33,885 nucleotides of DNA from a virus. The translations under genes and the position numbers were made by a program. The stretch lies in the IMG/VR virus record IMGVR_UViG_3300033146_000678, positions 1 to 33,885 of that record; one strand, written 5' to 3'. Shown here piece by piece: positions 7,382 to 15,228 of the stretch. The notes beneath the pieces are model-generated. The model saw nothing but the letters and a program-made list of their open reading frames with translations, had not been told where the DNA came from and ran no database searches. Numbering within the stretch: position 1 is the first letter of the stretch; each line of letters begins with the position of its first letter.

Positions 7382-7715
7382 TTCATTAGAAGAAACACTT
7401 TGGTCCTTAGTAGATGCTTTAAGTAAACGTACTAATTGTAAAAAACGTGCAGTAGGTTGTATTATTTATAATACAAAATTACAGGAAGTTGTAGCTAAAG
7501 GTTGGAATATTCATTTAGATGGTGTTTGTGATTGTTTAAATACAGAGGGTAAAAAAGGTACTGCTCAACATGCAGAAATTACTGCATTACATGATATGTT
7601 AGGACCTTATAAAAGAGAAGATCTAATTTTATTTGTAAATCATGCACCTTGTGCTAATTGTAAATCAGAAATAGAAACTGTAGTACATGAAGTTAGATAT
7701 AGATCACAAAAATAA
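7374..7715 (+). CDS. dCMP/cytidine deaminase-like protein (113 aa)
   Basis: Members of this family remove the amino group of cytosine nucleotides using a catalytic zinc. The zinc and proton-shuttle motif is present as HAE (residues 66-68) with PCANC (92-96), and the N-terminal half (KKRAVGCIIYN, then GWNIHLDG and a CDC stretch) resembles dCMP deaminases rather than tRNA deaminases. The protein is shorter than T4 or typical bacterial dCMP deaminases, with little after the PCxxC helix, so the C-terminal part is trimmed. It overlaps the MazG-like gene by 8 bases. With its neighbours it would influence the balance of dCMP and dUMP in the infected cell. Confidence 0.8.
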   Translation: MNSSLEETLWSLVDALSKRTNCKKRAVGCIIYNTKLQEVVAKGWNIHLDGVCDCLNTEGKKGTAQHAEITALHDMLGPYKREDLILFVNHAPCANCKSEIETVVHEVRYRSQK

Positions 7716-7724
7716 GGAGAAATA

Positions 7725-9899
7725 ATGTCAACAAAAGAAATGCTTAAAAATTATTTAGAAGAAAATGGAGCATTTACAGCTGATATTAATCCATTAGTAC
7801 TTAAAGCAGTAAGTGCTATTGCAGGAGAAGTACCTTATAGATTAAAATTAGCTATTGCTCTTAATGAACTGGCTGTTTTAACTTCACATTTACGTAAAAA
7901 TATAGAATTATATGATGGTACAATTGTACCTTGTAATATGATTACTTTTGCTTTAGCTAAATCAGGAGTAAGTAAAGATTCATCTATGAATATGGTTAGA
8001 AAAGCTTTAGCTGAAGGTTATTCTATTTTAGAAGACTACAGAAGAGATTTAGCTAGACATAATGCAGAAAAAGCTGCTATTTTAGATGGTAAAACTAAAG
8101 AAGACTGGATGGCTTATTATGAAAAACCTAGAGCTTTACATGCAGGTCTTGGAACTGTAGAAGGTATTATTCAACATTTTGCAGATTTAGAACAAAGTGA
8201 TATAGGAGCGGGTTATTTACAAACAAGTGAAATAGGTTCAGAATTATTAACTAATGGAAATATGACAGATATTGTTAAAACATTATCAATTGCATATGAT
8301 CTAGGAAAAATTCCAGCCAAGATTATTAAATCTAATGAACATCAAACAGCTAGTATTGATGTTTTACCTATAAGTGCTTTATTTTTTGGTTCAGAAGATG
8401 CTATTTTATATGATAACTCAATTAAAACCAAATTTAAAACAATGTTTAGTGTACAATTAGCACGTAGATCTATATTTAGTTTTACTCCAGAAATTATACC
8501 TCCTCAAAATTTAAGCTCAATTGAAGAATTACGAGAATATAGAAAACAAGAAAGAATTCGTACACTTGAAGCACAAAAAGAAGTATCTACTGTAATAAAA
8601 ACTATAATAGAAAATACAACTCAAGAACATTTAACTATATCTGAAGAAGCTCAAAGTTTATTTGATGTATATAAAGAATATAATCAATTAGAAGCAGATG
8701 ATATGAACGCTATTTATCCAATAACTAAATTATCAAGACGTCATAAACAATGGCTAGCTTTAAAATTATCAGGTAATTATGCAATTTTAGATGGTAATTT
8801 AGAAATTACAAAAGAAAATTATATTCAAGCAATTAATACAATTGAAATGTTTGCTAATGATCTTATGAATTTTGAAACTGAACTAATAAAAGAACCTTAT
8901 GAGATCTTTGCAGAATTTTGTAAACATAATGCAGTTAAGGGTAAATATACTATTAGTTTACACATTTTACGTAAACTTGGGTATATTCCTACTACGGGAA
9001 GAGCAAAAGCAGCTATAGAAGAACTAGTTCATTTAGCTGCAAGTTATGATAAAAACGGTATTTATACTGCTTGTGATGATGGTATTTGTTATGAAGAACA
9101 AATAAAAACTGACATTGCAGGTTTATCATATTTAGAAGTATTTGGAACTAAAGAAGAACGAGCTACTCAATGTGCTAAAGGTTTTGAGTTTTATGAAACA
9201 GATTTTGAAGAACTTGGAGTTATGTTAACAGGTGATTATGCTTATGCACCTTTTAGATTTAAAGATGGTATTCGTTCTAAAGATAATATTATAGGTGGTT
9301 GTAAATTTATAGCATTAGATATAGATAAATCAACTATTACAGATGAAGAATGTCATTTATTACTAGAAGGCATAAATCATCATATAGCTAGAACTTCTGA
9401 TAAAAACAATCAATTTAAATTTAGAGTACTAATAGAATTAGACTCTATTGTAGATATTGATAATAGACAATGGAGATACTTTATAGAAGAAGTTGGTTTA
9501 TATTTAGGTTTACAAGTAGATATTTTACCAAAATCACAAATTTATTTTGCATATGAAGGTAGGTCTGTTTTATCAGAATTAGAAGGTGAACCTTTAGAAA
9601 CACGTGAATTAATCATGAAATCTAATGAAAGGTTACTTAATAAACCTACACCTAAAAAATTAACTACAGTTCAACAAACAGCTTTATTAGATGATAAACT
9701 AGAAACATATGCTTTTGCATTTAATGCTGAAAATGGTGAAGGTAGTAGATCTTTAATAAGAGCTGCTTTATATGCAAAAGATTTAGGAGCCTCTACAAAA
9801 TATATGATTGAACTTGTAGAAGAAATTTCTAATTATTGGGTATCACCATTACCAGAAGATAGATTAGAAAGCATCAAAAACCAAATTTTAAGGTGGTAA
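7725..9899 (+). CDS. Large primase-like replication protein (DUF3987-like, AEP-like and PriCT-like domains)
   Basis: A 724-residue protein with three recognisable parts. Residues about 20-440 resemble the DUF3987 helicase-like region, but the P-loop is degenerate: around 77-87 it reads AKSGVSKDSS where GxxxxGK[ST] is expected. Residues about 510-620 look like an archaeo-eukaryotic-type primase core, with IALDID (Asp532 and Asp534), a KFRVLIEL strand, and VDILPKSQIYF. The His usually found just before the second strand is absent (SDKNN). The last 55 residues fit a PriCT-like helical tail ending in LPEDRLESIKNQILRW. N4-like phages encode a comparable large replication protein here. The ribosome binding site is AAGGAGAAATA. 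Overall class is fairly sure; catalytic activity is doubtful. Confidence 0.7.
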   Translation: MSTKEMLKNYLEENGAFTADINPLVLKAVSAIAGEVPYRLKLAIALNELAVLTSHLRKNIELYDGTIVPCNMITFALAKSGVSKDSSMNMVRKALAEGYSILEDYRRDLARHNAEKAAILDGKTKEDWMAYYEKPRALHAGLGTVEGIIQHFADLEQSDIGAGYLQTSEIGSELLTNGNMTDIVKTLSIAYDLGKIPAKIIKSNEHQTASIDVLPISALFFGSEDAILYDNSIKTKFKTMFSVQLARRSIFSFTPEIIPPQNLSSIEELREYRKQERIRTLEAQKEVSTVIKTIIENTTQEHLTISEEAQSLFDVYKEYNQLEADDMNAIYPITKLSRRHKQWLALKLSGNYAILDGNLEITKENYIQAINTIEMFANDLMNFETELIKEPYEIFAEFCKHNAVKGKYTISLHILRKLGYIPTTGRAKAAIEELVHLAASYDKNGIYTACDDGICYEEQIKTDIAGLSYLEVFGTKEERATQCAKGFEFYETDFEELGVMLTGDYAYAPFRFKDGIRSKDNIIGGCKFIALDIDKSTITDEECHLLLEGINHHIARTSDKNNQFKFRVLIELDSIVDIDNRQWRYFIEEVGLYLGLQVDILPKSQIYFAYEGRSVLSELEGEPLETRELIMKSNERLLNKPTPKKLTTVQQTALLDDKLETYAFAFNAENGEGSRSLIRAALYAKDLGASTKYMIELVEEISNYWVSPLPEDRLESIKNQILRW

Positions 9900-9900
9900 T

Positions 9901-10146
9901 ATGAGTAAAGAAGAACAATATTGCTTAGAACAGCAATTTAAACAAGCACAAGTTGCTGTACAGGCTCTTAATGACGAATCTATATGTGATATGCTTACTA
10001 AAGAAGAATTAGCTCATATGGCTGTTAAATCAACTACATTTGATAATGTACATTTAGTAGCCTATGAACTAGCTTTAACTAAAAAAGAAACAGCTAAAGA
10101 TCTATATAATGAACTTCAATATTATATAGATAAAGGATTAATTTAA
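9901..10146 (+). CDS. Small acidic hypothetical protein (81 aa)
   Basis: The gene starts one base after the primase-like gene, with AAGGTGG in the preceding codons serving as ribosome binding site. The product is helical, rich in Glu, Gln and Leu, and has no recognisable motif. Tight packing suggests cotranslation with the primase-like protein. Function unknown. Confidence 0.65.
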   Translation: MSKEEQYCLEQQFKQAQVAVQALNDESICDMLTKEELAHMAVKSTTFDNVHLVAYELALTKKETAKDLYNELQYYIDKGLI

Positions 10147-10149
10147 TAT

Positions 10150-10578
10150 ATGATAAACTGGAAATATAATGGAAAAGAAATAAAATCACATAATGATCTT
10201 TTACCAGAATGTACTAACTTTGTATATGAATTAACTTTTTCTGATAATACAAAGTATATTGGTAAAAAAACAGTTAGATCTATACGTAGATTAAAACCTA
10301 CAAAAGCACAATTAGCTATTCGTAAAAATTATGTAAGAAAAGAATTAAAAAATTCTCCTTTTTTAGATTATGAAGGTTCTAGTGAAGAAAATAAAGATAA
10401 AATACTTGTATCAAAAGAAATACTATACCAATGTTCAAATAAAAAGACTGCTACTTATATAGAAACAGCTCTTTTATTTGAAAATAATGTATTATTCTCA
10501 AAAACTTACAATAATAAAAATATATTAGGCACATTTTATGATAATAGCCTAGAAGGATTACTAGATGATAGAAATTAA
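10150..10578 (+). CDS. GIY-YIG-type putative endonuclease (142 aa)
   Basis: The N-terminal part contains FVYELTF, then KYIGKK about 10 residues later, matching the GIY and YIG strands of the GIY-YIG nuclease fold. A downstream YEGSS and a helix with ATYIETALLF (providing a conserved Glu) fit the phage subfamily. This subfamily is often described as Seg-like or as a putative structure-specific endonuclease. Such phage proteins may be free-standing homing endonucleases or may cut branched DNA during replication; the sequence does not decide. It overlaps the following gene by 14 bases, so it seems an integral operon member rather than a fresh insertion. Confidence 0.7.
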   Translation: MINWKYNGKEIKSHNDLLPECTNFVYELTFSDNTKYIGKKTVRSIRRLKPTKAQLAIRKNYVRKELKNSPFLDYEGSSEENKDKILVSKEILYQCSNKKTATYIETALLFENNVLFSKTYNNKNILGTFYDNSLEGLLDDRN

Positions 10579-11041
10579 ATTAACAGACACAGATGCTCTC
10601 GAGTATTTAGAACATAAAGATACAAATCTTGGATATGAACAGTTGTTAGCTAAATATAAAATTTTACAAGAAAATACTAAATTATTAGGCCAAAGATATG
10701 TAGATCTTCAAGCTAAATATAATGCTTTAACTTCTCAAGAGAATGTATCAGCTAGAGTTATAAATGATACAGAAAAAGCTAAAAATTTAACTCCTGATTT
10801 TGCAAAACCTACAAATAGTCAAAATACTACACCAACTAGATCAAATAGAAAATGGTCTGATATGGAATTAAGTATTATAAAATATGCAATATCAAGGCCA
10901 GAAACAGAGAATAATAGACAATTTGCTACTTTAGCTAAAAAATTAAATAGATCAAAAAATGCTATTAGAACAAAATTAGCAGAATTAGATATTTATGTAG
11001 AAAAAGGAATCATATATCCTAAAGCCCAGTTTAACCAATAA
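10565..11041 (+). CDS. Putative DNA-binding protein with coiled coil and Myb/HTH-like C terminus (158 aa)
   Basis: Residues about 20-55 have heptad-like spacing of Leu and Ile typical of a coiled coil. Residues about 60-92 are polar and probably a linker. Residues about 93-148 form three helices beginning RKWSDMELSIIKYA and ending NRSKNAIRTKLAEL, the pattern of a Myb/SANT or helix-turn-helix domain (a tryptophan followed by an acidic helix, then a recognition-like helix). It could be a sequence-specific regulator or a replication accessory. Its position directly before the exonuclease and polymerase genes favours a link to replication, but this is contextual. Confidence 0.6.
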   Translation: MIEIKLTDTDALEYLEHKDTNLGYEQLLAKYKILQENTKLLGQRYVDLQAKYNALTSQENVSARVINDTEKAKNLTPDFAKPTNSQNTTPTRSNRKWSDMELSIIKYAISRPETENNRQFATLAKKLNRSKNAIRTKLAELDIYVEKGIIYPKAQFNQ

Positions 11042-11051
11042 AGGTATTTAA

Positions 11052-11720
11052 ATGATAGACTATATTAATGTAAGTTACAAAGTATATACAACATATTATG
11101 GTATAGCTAAAAAGTTAAATACATTAACAAAGATTCCTATATTATCACTTGATTTAGAACTACAATCAATCTATTCTATTTCTGAAAGAGAAGAAGCTAA
11201 ATTATTATTAAAAAATAATATACAAAATCTAACTAGAGATGATATGTTATTATGTAAAGTAGTTGCTAGAGCGTCTGGTTTATCTCATCCAAGTATAACT
11301 AAAATAACTCATATAATTTTTGGTTTATCTGAATCAGAATCTATTATTTTTATCATTAATGATAATAAAAGTAGAGATTTAGTTTTAAATTGGGTTATTA
11401 ATTTCAAGGGGAAACTTTTAATACATAATACTGGATTTGACTTAAAAATAATTCATTATCATACTAATAATTTTCCCAAAGATTTTGAAGATACTCAATT
11501 ATTAGCAAAATGTTTAATTAACCATTGTGATAATTGGAAAGCTAATACAGGATTAAAAGAACTTATGAGTAGTTATTATGACCCTAAATGGCTTATGATT
11601 GAATCATATGATATTCAAAATTATAAAGATAAAGCGTTTCTTAGATATTCAGCTATAGATGGTGCTGCTACCTTCAAATTATGGGAGCAACTACAGGAGG
11701 CAATAAAAGATGAAAAATAA
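11052..11720 (+). CDS. Free-standing 3'-5' exonuclease (DnaQ-like), proofreading part of a split DNA polymerase
   Basis: The protein carries the three exonuclease motifs of the DEDDy class: Exo I LSLDLEL (Asp34, Glu36), Exo II HNTGFD (Asn126 to Asp130), and Exo III YSAID (Tyr199 to Asp203). In family A DNA polymerases this domain is normally fused in front of the polymerase domain. Here it is a separate 222-residue protein ending 33 bases before the polymerase gene. The expected role is editing of misincorporated nucleotides, presumably after association with the polymerase. The ribosome binding site AAAGG lies nine bases before the start. Family assignment is firm; the physical partnership is inferred. 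Confidence 0.88.
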   Translation: MIDYINVSYKVYTTYYGIAKKLNTLTKIPILSLDLELQSIYSISEREEAKLLLKNNIQNLTRDDMLLCKVVARASGLSHPSITKITHIIFGLSESESIIFIINDNKSRDLVLNWVINFKGKLLIHNTGFDLKIIHYHTNNFPKDFEDTQLLAKCLINHCDNWKANTGLKELMSSYYDPKWLMIESYDIQNYKDKAFLRYSAIDGAATFKLWEQLQEAIKDEK

Positions 11721-11757
11721 TTTTAAATACCAGGTTTATAAGGAGTCAATAGAATGA
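11710..11757 (+). other. Micro-ORF (15 codons) bridging the exonuclease and polymerase genes
   Basis: ATG at 11710 lies in the end of the exonuclease gene, and the frame ends in TGA at 11755-11757, overlapping the polymerase ATG as ATGA. It has no clear ribosome binding site of its own and could serve only translational coupling. Its first codons match the opening of the 56-residue gene that follows the polymerase at 13540. Whether it is translated is unknown. Confidence 0.25.
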
Positions 11758-13550
11758 GACCTTGGGAACTATTACCTCAACCTTTTCCTAAAGATAATGA
11801 TCCAGGACCGAACTTTTTTTATACTAATTTTGTTAAACCTTTATCTTTAGATTTTATTAGATTAATGAATGCAGGTATTCATATAGATCAAAAAGCAGTT
11901 AAAGAACTAGAAACTACATTAGATAATGTTTTAGCTAAAGTTGCTGAAACTGTAAAACAAAATAAAATTATTCAAGATTTTCAAGCAGATATATATCCTA
12001 AAAAATGGGCAGAATATTTAGCTTCAATGGAAACTAAAAAGAAAAATAAAAAACATTTTATAAAACCATATAATCCAGAAAATGCTTTACATAAAACATA
12101 TGCTTTTAATACTAGATTACTTCAATTAGGAAATTCTAATGATATAAAAACTAAATGGTCTGTAAAAGATATGAGATCTGCTAATGAATTTTATAATGAT
12201 CCAATTATGGTACAAATAATAGAAAAGAAGTTAAATCCTTCTGATTTATTAGCGATAGAAGCTATGAATACTTTAGCAATAGATAAAATGACTATTTATA
12301 ATAAAAGTCATTATAGTGATAAAATAGCAGCAAAAACGTATGAAGAAATTTTACCGCCTTTTAATCCTGGTAGTTCATTACAACTACGTAAATTATTTAG
12401 TTATTTAAAAATAGCTCCTTTAGCTTTTTCTAAAGATACTGGAGAACCTAGTTGGGGTAGAGATCAGATTGAAGAGGTTTTAACTACTGCAACTGATCCA
12501 ACTCTTATAGAATTATTGCAAGCATTTGTAGATTATTCTTATGGCAGTATTATTCGTACAAACTTTATCGAAGCTTTTCATAGTTTTACTATAGATGATG
12601 TTTTATATGGTAATTATAAAAATTTTGGAGCTAAGACATATAGACCTACTTCAAATAAGCCAAATTTGCTCAATATGCCTTCAACAGGTTCTATCTATGC
12701 AAAACCATTAAAGAAGGTATTTATAGCTCCAAAAGGATACTTAGTATGGTCTATAGATTATAGTGCTTTAGAAGACAGAGTTATAGCAAATTTATCACAA
12801 GATGAAAATAAATTAGCTATATTTACCGAAGGTTTAGATGGGCACTCATTAAGTGCAACTTATTATTTTCCAGATAGAGTATCTAAATTAATAGGTCCAT
12901 ATACAAATAATAAAGAAGCATCTATAAAATTAAAAACTCTTGTAGATGAGAAAAACAAAGAAGCTAAATCTGTACGTCAAGATGGTAAACCTGTAACATT
13001 CGGTATATCATATGGTGCATATCCACCTAAAATTGCTGCTACAATTAAATGCTCTATTACTGCAGCTACAGCTATATTTGATTCATATCATAATGAAATG
13101 TTCCCTGATATAACTAAAATGCGTAATATAGCTATGAAAACAGCTACTAAACAAGGATACCTACATTTAGGTTTAGGTTGTAGATTATATAGTGATAATA
13201 TAGAAACTAATAGTAGAACATTATTTAATGCTCTTTCTCAATTCTGGAGTATATTAACTCTTATATCTGTTAATGAATTACATTATCAAATAGATAAAGA
13301 AAATCTACAAAAAGATATAATTCCTAATTCTACAATTTATGATGCAATTTATGGGATTGTTAGAGAAGATCCCTCAATTATAAAATGGCTTAATGAAACT
13401 ATTTGTCCTATCATGGAAAAAGATTTCTTAGATGAGCAAATAGTAAAAAATGAGGTTAATCTAGAAGTGGGTAAATCTTGGGGAGATTTGGTTGAACTAC
13501 CACATAATGTTTCATTAGAATATATACAAAAGGTGATAGATGAAAAATAA
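11754..13550 (+). CDS. Family A DNA polymerase, polymerase domain only
   Basis: This is the replicative DNA polymerase without its exonuclease domain. Motif A is DYSALEDR (Asp335, Glu340, Arg342). Motif B is R408-x3-K412-x3-F416-x3-Y420-G, as in the O helix of Pol I. Motif C has the catalytic Asp530 but reads YDA instead of the usual HDE. A segment TNSRTLFNALSQFW follows as in Pol I enzymes. At 598 residues it is shorter than intact phage Pol I enzymes by about the size of the separate exonuclease. The start follows AAGGAGTCAATAGA. Function is secure; processivity partners are not visible. Confidence 0.92.
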   Translation: MRPWELLPQPFPKDNDPGPNFFYTNFVKPLSLDFIRLMNAGIHIDQKAVKELETTLDNVLAKVAETVKQNKIIQDFQADIYPKKWAEYLASMETKKKNKKHFIKPYNPENALHKTYAFNTRLLQLGNSNDIKTKWSVKDMRSANEFYNDPIMVQIIEKKLNPSDLLAIEAMNTLAIDKMTIYNKSHYSDKIAAKTYEEILPPFNPGSSLQLRKLFSYLKIAPLAFSKDTGEPSWGRDQIEEVLTTATDPTLIELLQAFVDYSYGSIIRTNFIEAFHSFTIDDVLYGNYKNFGAKTYRPTSNKPNLLNMPSTGSIYAKPLKKVFIAPKGYLVWSIDYSALEDRVIANLSQDENKLAIFTEGLDGHSLSATYYFPDRVSKLIGPYTNNKEASIKLKTLVDEKNKEAKSVRQDGKPVTFGISYGAYPPKIAATIKCSITAATAIFDSYHNEMFPDITKMRNIAMKTATKQGYLHLGLGCRLYSDNIETNSRTLFNALSQFWSILTLISVNELHYQIDKENLQKDIIPNSTIYDAIYGIVREDPSIIKWLNETICPIMEKDFLDEQIVKNEVNLEVGKSWGDLVELPHNVSLEYIQKVIDEK

Positions 13551-13710
13551 TTTATGGAATAATTGGAATTCAATAAAAGAATATGAGTATCAATTAAATA
13601 AATATAAACAACTCTATACTTTAGAAACTAATGAAAAAGATAAATTATTTTGGAAAGAAATGATTTGGCGTATAAAAGAAGATTTAAAAATATTAAAGGA
13701 AAATAAATGA
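13540..13710 (+). CDS. Small Lys/Trp-rich hypothetical protein (56 aa)
   Basis: ATG at 13540 lies inside the last codons of the polymerase gene, with AAAAGGTG upstream, and the TGA at 13708-13710 overlaps the next ATG as ATGA. The product is charged, helical and rich in Asn, Lys, Tyr and Trp. No family is recognised. The overlaps on both sides are good evidence for a real coupled gene in the replication operon. Confidence 0.6.
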   Translation: MKNNLWNNWNSIKEYEYQLNKYKQLYTLETNEKDKLFWKEMIWRIKEDLKILKENK

Positions 13711-14522
13711 ATAAACCAAAAACAGAATTAGACTATTATAATGGAGAAAATGAATTACCTGAAGGAGACTTTAGAATAAGTGCTTCTCAGTTTAATACAT
13801 TTTTAAAATACCCACATAATTGGTATAGAGAACAAGTTTTAAAAGAAGAAGGATTTCAAGGTAATACTGCTTCAGTAATAGGTACAATTGTACACTATAT
13901 AGCTGAAAAGTATGCTAAAAAAGAACAACCTAGTATTCAAGAAATAGAACAATATATTACAAATCATGAAGATAATGAAGATGTAGATACTACAGAAGTA
14001 AGAGCACAATATAAACTAATGGGAGAAACATTAGTTAATACATATATTAAAAATAATATGCCTTATAAAGTAGAAGAGTTTATTGCTTATAAATTACTTC
14101 CTCATATCTATGTAGGTGGTTCTTGTGATGCAGTATTTGGGTCTGATTCATCTGCTATGATTATAGATTATAAAACTTATAATAGTAAAATAAAACCTAA
14201 AACAATTCCACAAGGGTATAAATATCAATTACTAATTTATGCTTATATTTATAGTAAACAAGGTATAAATGTTGATCGTATAAGGTTAGTATATATAAAT
14301 CGTTATATAGACGGAGGTATATCAGAAAAAACAGGTAAACCTTTGAAATCTTATGCACCTGAAGTAACTGTATTAACAGAAACAATAACTAATGAAGATT
14401 TAGATTTTATAGAATCTGTATTATTACTTTGTGCAGAAACATATCAAAAAGCTATTGAAGACCCATCATTAGTTTATTTACTTTATAAAGATTACAGGCT
14501 AAAAGGAGAAAATAATGGCTAA
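13707..14522 (+). CDS. PD-(D/E)XK exonuclease (RecB/Cas4-like; N4 gp43-like)
   Basis: A nuclease of the RecB-like group, expected to resect double-stranded DNA ends during replication or recombination. The motifs are in the usual order: GTIVH (His63), GGSCDAVF (Asp141), IDYKT (Asp154 and Lys156), and QLLIYAY (174-180), the last being the QxxxY element. No cysteine cluster for an iron-sulfur centre is seen, which separates it from typical Cas4. The 271-residue length is ordinary for phage members. It is followed by a Sak4-like ATPase and an SSB, so together they make a compact recombination set. Confidence 0.85.
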   Translation: MNKPKTELDYYNGENELPEGDFRISASQFNTFLKYPHNWYREQVLKEEGFQGNTASVIGTIVHYIAEKYAKKEQPSIQEIEQYITNHEDNEDVDTTEVRAQYKLMGETLVNTYIKNNMPYKVEEFIAYKLLPHIYVGGSCDAVFGSDSSAMIIDYKTYNSKIKPKTIPQGYKYQLLIYAYIYSKQGINVDRIRLVYINRYIDGGISEKTGKPLKSYAPEVTVLTETITNEDLDFIESVLLLCAETYQKAIEDPSLVYLLYKDYRLKGENNG

Positions 14523-15177
14523 AGCTAAAATACTTATATCAGGATTACCTAATATAGGAAAAACAACAATATTACAAACATTAACAGATGTACTTGTAAT
14601 AGCAAGAGATGGGAAAAAATATCCTTTTCCTCAACCACACGTAAATATACCTGATTTTGATACAGCAGAAGAATTAATTGATATTATTACTACAAAGATT
14701 GAAGCTTATGAAGATAAAATGGGAGTACTTCCTAAAACTATTGTAATAGATAGTTTATCTAAAATTTTATTAGATATAGAAGGAAATGTTTTAGCTAGAG
14801 TTAAATCTTACCCTTATGGTGTAGTTAATACTGAAATTAAACTTATTGTAGATTTTATAGAACGAGACCTTGCAGATGTATTTAATATTGTATTAGTTTC
14901 TCATGCTATATATGATGAAGATACGGTAGGTTACAAATTAGTAAATGCAGGAGGTTCTTGGGGTAAAAAAGGTGGAATACTCTCAGAAGTAGATCAAGCA
15001 TGCTTTATTGAGCTAAGAGGTAAAAAACGAATATTACATTATCGTAATCCAAAATTAGCAGCTAGAACAACTATTGCTGATTTACCTGATAGTATACCTT
15101 TAGAAGAGTTTAATTTACAAAAACATCTAGATTTACTAACAAATGAACAAGAACAAGTTGAAGAATGGTCGTTATAA
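14515..15177 (+). CDS. RecA-like ATPase of the Sak4 type (AAA_24; N4 gp44-like)
   Basis: A short RecA-fold ATPase that in other phages promotes strand annealing or exchange together with a cognate SSB. Walker A is GLPNIGKT (residues 10-17) and Walker B is TIVIDSLSKI (around residue 80). At 220 residues it lacks the extra DNA-binding domains of full RecA, as expected for Sak4. The start overlaps the nuclease gene by 8 bases and is preceded by AAAAGGAGAAAATA. The neighbouring nuclease and putative SSB support the recombinase reading; a purely regulatory ATPase is less likely. Confidence 0.83.
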   Translation: MAKAKILISGLPNIGKTTILQTLTDVLVIARDGKKYPFPQPHVNIPDFDTAEELIDIITTKIEAYEDKMGVLPKTIVIDSLSKILLDIEGNVLARVKSYPYGVVNTEIKLIVDFIERDLADVFNIVLVSHAIYDEDTVGYKLVNAGGSWGKKGGILSEVDQACFIELRGKKRILHYRNPKLAARTTIADLPDSIPLEEFNLQKHLDLLTNEQEQVEEWSL

Positions 15178-15228
15178 CGCTATAATTCTAACCACGATAG
15201 GTTAATTTAAAGAGATAAGGAGAAACTA

